From Cichorium intybus (lineage: Eukaryota > Streptophyta > Magnoliopsida > Asterales > Asteraceae), in the NCBI GenBank assembly GCA_023525715.1, contig CM042016.1, positions 76,872,382 to 76,936,381 of the forward strand: DNA of 64,000 nucleotides, given 5' to 3'. Made by a program: the position numbers and the translations under genes. A model generated the notes under the pieces. It was not told the origin of the DNA and did no database searches. It saw only the letters and a list, made by a program, of their open reading frames with translations. Positions 39,584-51,664 of the stretch are shown here, one piece after another (positions within the stretch are counted from its first letter, which is position 1; every line of letters starts with the position of its first letter).

Positions 39584-42160
39584 CCTTGAACAAACAACAG
39601 CCACTTCCGTTCACCAGGTTCAACCTTGTTTCCAGAATGATCTCTACATATCCATCGTTCGTACTTCATCTGCTCAACAGTCTCACAGATCTGTTGTTGT
39701 TGTTCAAAGGGTATTTCCTTAAAACCTCTTCTCATCCTGATATTCTCCCAAATCGCTTCCCTTCGCTTGAGAATCTTGCATAAACATAGAAAAACATAGA
39801 AGCCCTGTTGTTCTTATACCCCACACATGTCCGATTCAGCTTTAGATAAATTCTATCCGATTACTGTAACAGATCTTACTTATCCTCATTTAAAAAGGAA
39901 AAAGGGAACTCAAATCCAATTTTAAATGGTGAGGAGACGGGATCTTGGGTACCAGTTCGATAAAAGGGGGAGAGGGTCGGCATAGGAATGGAAGCAAAGT
40001 TCAGATCGATGGGTAAATGATTCCCTGTACAAACCATTTATCGATAACCGAAATGAAGTGAAGTAAGTGGTCATCGTGTACGGTGGTTCCCTGTCCAAAC
40101 CAAACCACTGAAAACTCTAAACCACTCTGATCCGTCAACAATTTTTCGCACCAAACTTATGCACTCGATCAGAAAATAGCGAGGAACCGGTCTTATGAAC
40201 AACATCTAATCATCACAGCTTCAAAAATCCAACGATGTTTTCCTGTTCAATACACCCCTCTCCTGTTCCTATCTCCCATGTCGGTGCTTTTGTTTAACAA
40301 ATTGGACGTATATACCTTCGATCACGCCTCAATTTCCCTCTCTAATCTTTGACGTATACACAAACAAGAATGCAAAATTGGAGGAGCTGACTTCGCCTGA
40401 AAAACAACCACAAACCTATGCCTCGGTTACTTAATCTGTCACAATGAAGCTTTAATATTGAAGCCTAAACAACGATCTCTCCACTGTCCAATTTTATTAG
40501 GCTTAATAAACTTGGATTTTAACAGGAAAAGGGATAAAAGACTTCCAATCAGCACCTACGACTCCCAATCCGACTTGGGTTGCAATTTCTAAGCACAGTC
40601 AACCTCAACCTCTCGTGCTACTTATATATTTTTGTTTCTCAATGGTTCCTCTTATGGAGATACTCCTCTGGTCACAGTACTACAACGAAGGGCAAACAAA
40701 AAGGGAGGAAATGAGTTGTGCACAGTAAGTGCTCGAAAAAATGCCTGAAAGAGCAATTCTGTCTAAATCGGATCTTCTAATTGCATCTCGCTAGTTTTCG
40801 CAATAAAGTTCTGCTGGAAAAAGTTATCTATCAAGATCGGTACCATTAAGTACGAGCATTTCTTATCAACGACCTCAATAGCAAAAAGAAAAAAGAGAAA
40901 TCTATACTTGGAGGCTCGTTTTGACCATATCTTCTGCATTCGAAGTTAGATATTTTAAAGAAGCGACAATAGCTGCTCTCGACTATAAATGGCATTGTTA
41001 ACGAGATGGTGCGACATTTACAATAAATACACACTACGACTCAACTATCCACTCTCTCACCGCTATACTCGACTTTTCACACACCCAGTTACATGTTACT
41101 GACAGCAGCGTTAATGACTTCAAAAGCAAAGGCGTACCTTACTTTAATCGATCTGATTTCTTGAGGGAGAGAAAGAGGGTGAGCCACCATACTAAAATAC
41201 AAAAACAGTGGTGACAGTACCAGCCGCGGTGCTAGCTTAATTTAGTGTCACATGTTTTTCTGTAACACTTTGGTTCGACCATAATCCTTACGTTTCTACG
41301 ATGACCGCTACTTCATCGGAAAAATCAAGCCAAAGTATACTTTACCCCTAATCGATGCCTGGTCTTCACTCCGAAAATGTCGAAGTTTAAGAGCGAGAAA
41401 GATGTATATATAAGAATCCATCACCTCCGAAGAGCTCGTTGTCGTCAACTTTAGCTCTCAGACGGAAGTGTACTCCCTCAAGTATGAAGAAACTCATATC
41501 CCAATATATACATGTTGAATTTCTCAAGGCCAAAGAAAGCAACGCTGATGCATCTAAGTAAAATTAGTTTGGATTCAACACATTTCCTAAAATGGTACAA
41601 GGTACAACACGTGATGCGAAAAGGTACATATCTCATTCTACGCTCACACAACCTATAGCTGATCAAACATAAAATGTTTTTAAATTTTCTTATAATAACC
41701 ATAATATCATACTACCTGGACACTATCCTGTGTCATCATTGTGCACCAAAAGAAGTTCATAGCAATATTAAACTATATCCACACAAAAGGTGTATACATT
41801 CACTCAAGAAAATAATGCGGTATTTAGCAAAACCTTGAACACATCATTCGAATAAGGGGAGTGACTAAACCAATTCACTCACTGTGTATGGTATAGTTTT
41901 TTGGCATATATTTTATTTTTAAAAAGAAAGGGGGAGGACTGTTATAGTTGACCGATGGAAATTAGGAATAATTGTTAGCAATTTAATCATGCAAAATCTT
42001 GGTTCAGTTAACCTATGACAACATACAAGGATAAACACATACATCTCTATAAATACATTTTTTGACTTCGAGAACTCACTTATTACTCTTTGTATATGAT
42101 AGTAGGAGCCTCGAAAACTTACTTTTATGATTGCTTCTTTTGACATGTGCAAATGAACGA
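39584..42160 (+). other. Non-coding internal region of element C, first part
   Basis: About 2.6 kb with no long ORF on either strand and no retroelement protein motif. On the minus strand 39735-39600 a short frame (MRRGFKEIPFEQQQQICETV) looks protein-like and ends near a possible splice donor. It could be a captured host fragment. Otherwise nothing is recognised. Confidence 0.5.
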
Positions 42161-42169
42161 GGTACAAAC

Positions 42170-42720
42170 ACGCACAAAGCAACACAGACAACCGCGCTGT
42201 CCAGCTCCAGCAAGCTGTCATGCCGCCCAGCTAGCAAGCTGCCATGCTGCCCAGCTCCAGCGAGCAGCCAGGCCGTCGGCTCCAACGAGCAGCCACGCTC
42301 CCCAGATCCAGCCGACAGCCGTTGTCCAGCCGGCAGCCACTGTCCAGTGCTTGCCGGCAGCCACTGCCCAGCGCTAGCCAGCAACTCCGTTGCTAGTTTC
42401 ATACTGCAGCCCCGTGGCTCGGTTCCAGCCAGCTCGCCGCCCGACTCCGGCGCTAGCCAGCAACTCTGTTGCTAATTCCAGACGGCAGCCCCGTGGTTCA
42501 ACTCCAGCGAGCTTGCCGCCCGATTCTGGCGCTAGCCAGCAACTCCATTGCTAGTTCCATACCGCAGCCCCGTGGCTCAGTTCCAGCCAGCTTGCTGCCC
42601 GACTCCCGCGCTAGCCAACAACTCCGTTGCTAATTCCAGATGGCGGCCCCGTGGCTCAGCTTAAGCCAATTGCCCTCCCGGCCCAGCTCCAACTCCAACT
42701 AATAGCCATGCCACCGAGCG
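42170..42720 (+). repeat. GC-rich degenerate tandem repeat in element C
   Basis: Units of about 110-120 bp built from CAGCCCCGTGGCTC, CCAGC-AG-CTTGCCGCCCGACTC and GCTAGCCAGCAACTC, at least three copies in 42390-42660. Shorter CAGCTCCAGC-type repeats come before. Frames give Pro/Ser/Ala/Gln-rich peptides that look incidental. Confidence 0.7.
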
Positions 42721-43029
42721 CTTGCCACCAAAAAGAATGCGTGCAAATATGAAATGTAACAATCCATATACAAATTTCCATATACAAGCTTCCTCTTCTG
42801 GGGCGAATCAACAATACACAAAAAACAACCCATACTCAATTGTACAAGACATAACTCCATACACTCATTATCCTCATTAAATCATCATCATCTCTTTCAA
42901 AAAAAAAAAGGGGGAGTAGAAGGGTTGAAACAACACTACATAGAAGTGTTATATCTATCTTAAGTTTGAAGATAAACTACATGAGAAGCTGATAATGATA
43001 AAGTATTTTCGAGAGATGACATTAATACT

Positions 43030-43400
43030 CTGAACTCAAGCAGCAACCGCTGCCATCTCCAGACAGTCAAACTTTCCAGCCCCAGGCAACTACGCTCTCC
43101 AGCGCCAGAAAGTCACACTATTCGGCCAATAGCCATGCTACCCAACCGCTTAGCCGGACAGCCGCCACTCAGCCTCAGGCAATAGCCATGTTGCCTAGCT
43201 CCAGCTCGCATTTTCCACCCAGCTCCAGCAAGCAGTCCTGTCAACCATGCTAACTATGCTGACTAGCTCCAGACAACCATGCTACCAAGCTCCATACAGT
43301 CACACTGTCCAGCCAACAGCCATTATATCCAACCACTTAGCCGGACAGCCGCCCAGGCCATACAACTCTTGACAGCAACACCGCTGCTTGCTATCTCAAC
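43030..43400 (+). repeat. Second CAGC-rich degenerate repeat in element C
   Basis: Repeats of CCAGCTCCAG, ATAGCCATGCTACC and CACTTAGCCGGACAGCCGCC type, related to the block at 42170-42720. Confidence 0.6.
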
Positions 43401-43597
43401 AACAACTGTGTTACAAGGCCTTAAAACAACAACCAAGTCGCAACTATTCCACGAGCAGACTCGCAAAGTGTTGGCTAGTATAAGCACAATCCTAACGGAG
43501 CCCAAAAGGCATAACGTCTTCCTTGAGTCGCCCTTCATCAACTCAAACACTAAAATAAGAAGATTTCAAGGCTCTTGGCATCAACCTACAAGGCTTA

Positions 43598-44680
43598 GCG
43601 ACTCCTGGTCCTAGTCTTATTGACCTTCAGGGCGAAAAATCCCCTGGCAAGCCTAGCGACTCCTGGTCCTAGCCTTAGCAAGGTCTAGCCGGGTGAAACA
43701 TCCCGAAGAAGGCATAGCGACTCCTGGTCCTAGTCTTATTGACCTTTAGGCGAGAAATCCCCTGGCAAGCCTAGCGACTCCTGGTCCTAGCCTTAGCAAG
43801 GTCTAGCCGGGTGAAACATCCCGAAGAAGGCTTAGCGACTCCTGGTCCTAGTCTTATTGACCTTCAGGGCAAGAAATCCCCTGGCAAACCTAGCGACTCC
43901 TGGTCCTAGCCTTAGCAAGGTCTAGCCGGGTGAAACATCCCGAAGAAGGCTTAGCGACTCCTGGTCCTAGTCTTATTGACCTTCAGGGCGAGAAATCCCC
44001 TGGCAAGCCTAGCGACTCCTGGTCCTAGCCTTAGCAAGGTCTAGCCGGGTGAAACATCCCGAAGAAGGCTTAGCGACTCCTGGTCCTAGTCTTATTGACC
44101 TTTAGGGCGAGAAATCCCCTGGCAAGCCTAGCGACTCCTGGTCCTAGCCTTAGCAAGGTCTAGCCGGGTGAAACATCCCGAAGAAGGCTTAGCGACTCCT
44201 GGTCCTAGTCTTATTGACCTTTAGGGCGAGAAATCCCCTGGCAAGCCTAGCGACTCCTGGTCCTAGCCTTAGCAAGGTCTAGCCGGGTGAAACATCCCGA
44301 AGAAGGCTTAGCGACTCCTGGTCCTAGTTTTATTGACGTTCAGGGCAAGAAATCCCCTGGCAAGCCTAGCGACTCCTGGTCCTAGCCTTAGCAAGATCTA
44401 GCCGGGTGAAACATCCCGAAGAAGGCTTAGCGACTCCTAGTCCTAGTCTTATCGACCTTCAGGGTGAGAAATCCCCTGGCAAGCCTAGCGACTCCTGGTC
44501 CTAGCCTTAGCAAGGTCTAGCCGGGTGAAACATCCCGAAGAAGGCTTAGCGACTCCTGGTCCTAGTCTTATCGACCTTAAGGGTGAAATATCCCTTAGCG
44601 GTCTCAGCGACTCCTGGTCCTAGCTTTAGCAAGGTCTGAATGGACGAATGTTCTTAACAGGCTCAGCGACTTTAAGTCCA
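43598..44680 (+). repeat. Tandem repeat array of element C
   Basis: About 18 copies of AGCGACTCCTGGTCCTAG, alternating a 58-bp unit (with ATTGACCTTCAGGGCGAG) and a 61-bp unit (with GGGTGAAACATCCCGAAG), so the repeat is a dimer of about 119 bp. It sits where B has its homologous array, but no aORF or pol flanks it here. Confidence 0.95.
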
Positions 44681-44814
44681 AGCCTTAACATGTCCAACGA
44701 TATATCTTCAATGTGAAGATCGACAAAGGAAAACATGGTCTTTCTTTCTACTTCGACGATCAATAAGTACTTCTCACGCCGTATCCCACTACAACAAAGT
44801 TATTTTACAATAAC

Positions 44815-44945
44815 AACATTATCTCGGAAGCAGTCTCGCTACTTATTACCCGAATGGCCTCGTTGCTCATTATCCGGGAGGCAGCCTTGCTGCTTATTAT
44901 CCGGATGGCCTCGCTGCTCATTATCCAGGGGTAACTTTGCTCCTT
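44815..44945 (+). repeat. Short tandem repeat in element C
   Basis: About four imperfect 35-bp units of GCTGCTTATTATCCGGATGGCCTC type. Confidence 0.7.
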
Positions 44946-45464
44946 ATTCATCCGAACAGCAGCCCTTACTGCTCACTATAGCGGCAACGACATCATTAAA
45001 ACAAAATCAGGCCAATACTATTACAACAACTTTCCTCTATTCGCTTTAGTCTGACACAGATACCTATCAGCTACCCGCATCAGACTGGGGGGAAACAGGC
45101 TTGGTATCTCTTATACAAAACATTATTGAGACTATTCGCAAAACTCATGAAAAGAAGGCTATGTAGATGATTATTGGCGGTACCTCCACATAATGATTAC
45201 AGTAGCTTCGCTGCTACATCATATAGTCGCCTTGTGACATTATCACGCCACTTCCATGTTGCATGACCGTCACAGTACACAGCTGTGACAATAACCATGC
45301 TGCGTCATATCGACCGAATCATAATCCGACGATGCAAGAAAACATTATCAAGCTAGCCTCACGTTGTGTAGATCCAAGTCTACCTTGAAATCTACCACAA
45401 CATACTACGGCTCCCATAGGCGAGGTTTGGTCGTTCATTTTGAATATTGATGCACATTTACTAT

Positions 45465-45593
45465 GTCCAGTCCAATGCGATTGGTCGTAAACCAACCACA
45501 TTGGACTAGGGGACTTGACAGCGTATGATCAATAGAACTGTATCCAGTCCAATGCGATCGGTCGCAAACCAATCACATCGGACTGAGGGGACT
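45465..45593 (+). other. Duplicated pre-PPT block of element C
   Basis: Two copies about 75 bp apart (45465-45521 and 45541-45599). Each has CAGTCCAATGCGAT, a complementary ATTGGACT or ATCGGACT, and a purine tract plus GGGGACTTGA. The second is the functional PPT next to the LTR (45594). The first is followed by TGACAG instead of TGATAG. Confidence 0.75.
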
Positions 45594-46059
45594 TGATAGT
45601 ATAGGTCCGACGGCCGACCTACTACTTTCCAGCGTGGACTTTCCAGCGTGGACTTTCCGGCGTGGACTGCCTTCTAGCGCTGGGCTGCTTTGCCTGTCAG
45701 CCGGCCCAGCAGTGCTGACGGCTAGCTGGGCCTGAGTTGGGCTGGCCCAATGCCTGACCTAATTGCCCACTATAAATAGAACATGAGGGAACCCTAATTC
45801 CCTAAGTTATCAGCCTCCAATTCTCTCCTCTACACACCAGGATGATTCTCTCTGGCGAGGAGAGATCATCTCTCATCGTTCACCACACTAACTTGATCGT
45901 CGGAGCCGTCTCCCGGGGCTCACGCCCTAGGGCGGTTCTAACGGTTTTGTTCTCTGATGGCAGCTAGGAACCGAGTCGGGAACCAGCTGACGGCACCACA
46001 CCAAATCCACGATCCAGATCTAACACCAAGACCCGACCTTCGGGGCCGAGTTTGCATCA
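45594..46059 (+). repeat. 3' LTR of element C
   Basis: 466 bp, the partner of 39100-39565. Confidence 0.93.

Positions 46060-46063
<4 letters not shown>

Positions 46064-46148
<85 letters not shown>
46064..46148. repeat. (TA)n microsatellite right of element C
   Basis: 85 bp of TA, the probable other half of 39038-39099. Confidence 0.92.
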
Positions 46149-46538
<390 letters not shown>

Positions 46539-46560
46539 CATTAAAACTCATGTATATATC

Positions 46561-47131
46561 TGATGCAAACTAGCCCGTGATTGGAGTCTTCTAGATGACC
46601 TCGTTTCAGACCTGAGTTCACATCAATAAGAATGGGGTCAGTCGCACTCCGGGAGGCGGTCCCGGGAGGGCGCTCCGACGATCAAGTTAGTCCGGTGATC
46701 GAAGAGAGAGAGAGAATTCAGTATCAGAGAGTGAGTACGAATGTGAATGATGATGATCTCACCAAGGGCGTGATCATCATGTACCGTTACCTTAGTGGGG
46801 GACCACCTGTCAGTTTGGTAGCAGATTTTTTCCTTATTGGCCGATCGCCTGCGGTTGGCTGTGATTGGTTCATTCTTCTGACCAGGTGGTAGTTTGTTGA
46901 CCACCCGGGTTATTCGTGGCTCGTCAGGTTACGCGGTGACTGTTACAAGGTGACGTGTCGCTCTGGTATTGGCACACGTGGTGGCCAATCGCCCAGGACT
47001 GTCGAGTCGAATAACGTCCAGCCAGACGAGTCGCACGGTCCTTGGCGGTTGGCTGGCCGTCTGGTCGTTTGGCAAGGAGTCCTGCCAGCGTGCTGGCGGA
47101 CTGTCACATGTATCCGTATGATACACTATCA
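46561..47131 (-). repeat. 3' LTR of element D (571 bp)
   Basis: Recognisable by its ends and its similarity in reverse to 2072-2633. The left flank ATATC (46556-46560) should be the target duplication. Its partner is outside the window. Confidence 0.88.
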
Positions 47132-47190
47132 AGTCCCTCCAGTCTTAGTAGTCAAAGCGATGACGTGGCCTAGCTTTGACGTTCAAGACT
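47132..47190 (-). other. PPT and stem-loop of element D
   Basis: Minus strand CTGGAGGGACT precedes the LTR. Next to it AGTCTT (47141-47146) pairs with AAGACT (47185-47190), and GTCAAAGC (47151-47158) with GCTTTGAC (47173-47180). Counterpart of the A stem-loop at 11301-11350. Confidence 0.65.
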
Positions 47191-47409
47191 TTAGGGAGAG
47201 ACGGTTCGCTTCCCGAGTAAATCGGCGCTGTTGCAGCTGATGCGAGTGATGTGACTCGCCCGTTTTCATCATTAAGGGTTTTTTTTCGAGTTTCCCACTT
47301 CTCTCCTCCTTATAGTCTTTTTTAGGGTTTTCAAATCTTCTTTCTTACACTCTTCTCTTTCTTCTTGCTTCTGTATCCGTTGCTCTTCCCCCCTTCCTTT
47401 CATAGAAAA

Positions 47410-48084
47410 ATGGCGAAAGTCGATCGTCTCGAGATTTCCGATGAGGCTTATGGCCCTCTGGTGGAACGTTATGGTTTCCAGCCTGAGGATGGTGTTCTCA
47501 TTCCTAAAGGTGACACAGGGTTTGCTCTTGCCCCCGAAGGAAAGACCGGTGTGTACTTAAAGACCTTTGACGCTGGGTATCGTCTTCCGACTTCTGACTT
47601 TACCGACGAAGTTCTTCGTCGTAACAGCGTCGGTCTTCACCGGTTGACGCCAAATTCCGTCAACAAAATCGTGGCTTTTGAACTTCTGTGTCGTGGGTTA
47701 GGTATTGTTCCCGATTTCTTCGCTTTTAAGCATTATTTTCGTTTTTCCGTTTCTGGGGAAAACTATGCTTTTTACCGGAGGACTAGTGTTCATACACTGA
47801 TCCCTGAACCCAAATATTCACCCAAACACTGGCAAGATAAGTGGCTCTGGGTGAACGCTTCTCGCGTTGGCGCCAAATACTATCGGACTGGTGCTGTTTC
47901 TGACCAAATTCCCAAGTTGTACCCTCACCAAGAGCAGGTAGTGAAAACCCTAAACAGTTTTCGCGTGGTTCCAGAGGAGTTCCCCGAGTACATTTTGGCT
48001 GGCGGAGGGTTGAGCACTTCGTGGCGTATGCGAGGGAAGATGCCAGAATTCTATGTGCTGCGGAAAAGTATGTGATGTCCACTC

Positions 48085-48160
<76 letters not shown>

Positions 48161-49790
48161 TTCTCTAACTTTCTGTTTGTTTTTACAGATAGCCCTTGTA
48201 TGGTTCGATTTGAAGACGTTCTTGCAAAGGAATGGGGAAAAGGGGAGTTGAGGTATTGGGAGGTGGACTTGGTTCACAAAGTGGCTGCACCGTTCACATT
48301 TCGTAACCTAGAAGTTGCTGCTCGAGCCAAAGAGATATAGAATTTGGAATAAAAGAGACCAGGGAAGGGAGTGCTAAGCGGCGTTCCCTTGGTAGATGCT
48401 AAAGTGGAAGGGCTTTCCAAAGGTGACCGTGAAGGGTCTTCAGAGTCGGCCTGCGATATTAAAGAGGGCATTTTAAGGGGATCTGCTCGATTGGCGAGCA
48501 AAAGAAAAATGGCGTGGGATACGCTGGAGGGTTCGGAGAATCCTCCAGAGAGCAGGTTGATGAGGAGGGTGAGTCGTCGTCAGCTACATGAGCAATTTGA
48601 AGCAGGATGATTTGGGTATAGTCACAATTTCCGGATGATGAGGAAGGGAGTGCCGGTGATAAGAAAATCTCAACAGGGCTCGAGGATGCTGGTGATCAAG
48701 ATGAGCAACTGATGTTTGATCCAAAGGTTTATCTGGTTCTGGTGATATAGGGAATTTAGGAGGTGATGCTGGTGATGATTTTAACGTTGGGGGTGGAAGT
48801 GGGTTTGGGGAAGGTGGCGGAAATGACTTTGGCGCCGGTGGTGATGGGAGTGCAGCTTTAGACACTCACGTTTGGACTGATTTTTCGACTTTGCCGTTTG
48901 TTCCCGAGTTGAAACTTGTCAACGGCTCTCGCTTGTTTCCTCAGGAAAATGCTGTTGATTTCGCCCTTCATGCGTTTCCACCAGCGGCCGAGGCGGAGAT
49001 GGAGGTTTTTTCACATGATAATCTGGTATGCACTCTAAGGTTTGCTTCAGCCCAGTCTGCTTACTATGTAGCGGCTGCGGCGAAAAGGATAGAGCGCTTG
49101 TCAGCCTCGTCCTCCCTGCAGGAGTCTTTGAAGCTTGAAGTTCGTGATGCCACTGCTGAAAATGCACGCCTACGAGCATCAATTGTTGAGTTGGAGGCGA
49201 AAATAGCTTGCTTGGAGGGTGCCTCGCCAGAATTTGATCATAAGTGCAAACTATTGGTTGCTGAGAAGATGTCGGTAGAAGAGCAGTTGGCTTGTACCCA
49301 GGAAAAGTTGGAGAAGGTTGGGGAAGATAATGAGGCTTTGATGATTCGTTCCGAGAGTTTTGATGCCGAGGTATGTGAGAAAGATCGCGTCCTGGAAGAG
49401 AAAAACACAGCCTTGGAAAAGATGGGGCAGGATCTTAGGTGGATGGTAGAAGAGGGCATGGTTAGGATAGTGGAGAAGGTTTTGATGGTTCCAGAGTTTG
49501 TCCATGGGATTAACCGCATTCGGCGAGCGAGCTATGTGGCTGGTGAGGAGACAGGCCGGCGTGGTCTTCGTCAAGAGCTCAAGATTGGTGGACCAGATGT
49601 TGGAGAGGGGAGTTCAACCTCCGAGTGTTCTAGGGAGGTGGACGATGCTATGGAGGACTTTGCCACTCTTGATTATGCCAGACTGTTGAACCTGGGCCAG
49701 CTTAGTGTGGAGAACTTGAAGGAGCTGTTGAAGGTGGAGGCGGATGGGTATGTCGTTGGATTTGATTTCGATATGGTTGTATTTGGTTGA
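47410..49790 (+). pseudogene. Antisense ORF of element D, two exons, frameshifted
   Basis: Starts MAKVDRLEISDEAYGPLVER at 47410, in good alignment with the A aORF. Exon 1 ends after MPEFYVLRK. Intron 48068-48188 (GTATGT...TTTTTACAG) contains (TA)30. Exon 2 reads SPCMVRFEDVLAKEWGKGEL, then hits TAG at 48338-48340. Frameshifts scatter the middle (48371-48610, KEGILRGSARLASKRK). The last 299 codons are open again (48891-49790) with the coiled coil and HGINRIRRASYVAGEE. D shows the ancestral intron better than A does. Same protein family as A, function unknown. Confidence 0.82.
48068..48188 (+). other. Intron in element D aORF containing (TA)30
   Basis: GTATGT at the 5' end; a T-rich tract and ACAG at the 3' end; 121 nt. 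The TA run 48091-48150 makes half of it. Splicing joins exon 1 and exon 2 in frame at phase 1. Confidence 0.75.
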
Positions 49791-49980
49791 CTATTGCAGA
49801 CAATTTCTCGTATGTGTTTGGTTGGGCCGCACTTGCTATGGACAAATATTTTGTTTGTAACACGTTGATTTGTTTATTGTTCTTTGCTTTTGTTTGGTTG
49901 ACTTTTTTTTGTGCGTGTTACCATCTTGGTTCTGTCATGGCTTAAATAATCTTCAAATATTTGCGTGTTTGATTGTGATG

Positions 49981-50425
49981 TGGGTGCTCGGCCATTTGTT
50001 AAGTTTTGAACTTAATATGAGTGGTGCTCGGCCATTTGTATAGTTGAGACTTAATACGGATGGTGCTCGGCCATTTGTTAAGTTTTGAACTTAATATGAG
50101 TGGTGCTCGGCCATTTGTATTAAGTTGAGACTTAATACGGATGGTGTTCGTCCATTTATTAAGTTTTGAAGTTAATATGAGTGGTGCTCGGCCATTTGTA
50201 TTAAGTTGAGACTTAATACGGATGGTTCTCAGCCATTTGTTAAGTTTTGAACTTAATATGATTGGTGCTCGGCCATTTGTATTAAGTTGAGACTTAATAC
50301 GGATGGTGCTCGGCCATTTATTAAGTTTTGAACTTAATATGAGTGGTGCTCGGCCATTTGTATTAAGTTGAGACTTAATACGGATGGTGCTCGGCCATTT
50401 TTTAAGTTTTGAACTTCATATGAGT
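49981..50425 (-). repeat. Tandem hairpin repeat between pol and aORF of element D
   Basis: About 11 half-units, dimer about 80 bp. TATTAAGT-TGAG-ACTTAATA and TTAAGT-TTTGA-ACTTAA hairpins alternate, each followed by GGTGCTCGGCCATTTG. Reverse-orientation counterpart of 8173-8575 in element A. Confidence 0.9.
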
Positions 50426-50639
50426 TTGTTAATAGACACAAATATGCATTGATTGACTTTTGGTTGGTTGATCAGTCCAACCAATTCATCATTTGATAAC
50501 ATGCAAAACACAAATATTGTATTCAAGGGTTTTAGAACTCGGTTCCTTGTCAAGCTAACCCATTACATCCACTAAATGAAGAGCAATAAAAGAGAAAAGA
50601 TTTGCTGCTGCTGGAACATGCGTTGTGGTGTCTTTATTT

Positions 50640-51659
50640 TCAAAAGTGGAAGCTTCTTAGGTTTTGGACATTCCACGTCATAGGTATCGGGTTGCCATCG
50701 ATAGTCTCCAGTATGTATGCACCATTCCGATGTGCTTCCACCACCTTATAGGGGCCTTCCCAGGTCGGACCCAGTTTTCCCCTAGGCTGAGCATGACTTG
50801 CTTCATTTTTCCGTAGCACTAGGTCTCCCACTTTGAATTCTCTTCCTTTTACCCGCCTGTTATAGTACCTTTCGGCATTGGACTTATACCTTGCTTGCCT
50901 GACACTGGCGACTTCGCGCTTTTCTTCTAATAAGTCCAAGCTGTGTCTAAGGTCTTCCTCTGCCCCTTCCGTAGTGAAAGTAGAGATTCGCAGGGATGTT
51001 ATCGAGAGTTCCGGTGGCAGCATGGCTTCCGTTCCATACACCAGACTGAACGGAGTTTCTTGGGTGCTTGTTCTTGGAGTTGTACGATAAGACCAAAGGA
51101 CGCTTGGCAATTCCTCCACCCAGTTGCCCTTGGCTTTTCTGAGTCGCTTCTTGATTCTGTTCACAATAGTGCGGTTAGTAACTTCCGTCTGGCCGTTAGC
51201 CTACGGGTGTGCAACGAATGTGAACTGCTGCCGGATTTGCCTTTCTTCGCACCACCCTCGGAATGGGTTTTCATTAAATTGCAGCCAATTGTCACTAATC
51301 AATATCCGTGGAGTGCCAAACCTAGTAAGTATGCTCTTCCACATGAACTTAATAATGCTACGCCCCGTTATGGAAGCTACTGGCTCAGCTTCTACCCACT
51401 TAGTAAAATAGTCGATTGCAATAATTAAAAACTTTACCTTCCCGAGGGCTTCCGGGAATGGTCCAACAATATCGATTCCCCACTTGAAGAATGGCCAAGG
51501 GCTTGTTATGCTTGTCAAGGGGCTGCAGGTAAATTCTGGGCCGGAGAAAAAGTTTGGCATTCCACACATTTACACGTCATCTCCGTCGCGTCGGAGTGCA
51601 TATCGGGCCAATAGAATCCCATTCGTAAGACTTTGCCCATCAGCGCTCGAGCCCCCTCG
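50640..51659 (-). pseudogene. Integrase of element D (3' part, after E insertion)
   Basis: Minus strand contains the CVECQTFSP zinc-module end, a 1-nt deletion near 51522, then LTSITSPWPFF, GIDIVGPF, LISDN and, after a TAG at about 51201 (Gln codon in the family), TEVTNRT. The C-terminal module WEGPYKV ends at 50640. The first half of the zinc module lies beyond E at about 61265-61310. Confidence 0.85.
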
Positions 51660-51664
51660 TGGGC

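Larger units (their letters stand above)
39100..46059 (+). mobile_element. Element C: non-autonomous Tat-related LARD
   Basis: Two 466-bp LTRs (TGATAG...GCATCA, about 10 differences), PBS TTGGCACCATCCG and PPT CTGAGGGGACT, all matching A, B and D in form. The internal 6 kb has no credible gag or pol. It does contain a 58/61-bp repeat array sharing its core with element B. The flanks, ATATA (39095-39099) and ATAAA (46060-46064), are compatible with a 5-bp duplication inside a TA microsatellite. It would need proteins from a Tat relative such as B. Confidence 0.88.

Noticed and set aside
42131..42475. 114-codon Pro/Ser/Ala-rich frame in element C
   Set aside because: It follows the GC-rich tandem repeat and has no start context, family or homologous frame in the neighbouring repeat units.
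43598..44680. Regularly repeated ~58/61-bp units resembling a CRISPR-like array
   Set aside because: Units are contiguous and alternate between two types, with no unique spacers. The DNA is a plant retrotransposon without cas genes, and the same array exists in element B.
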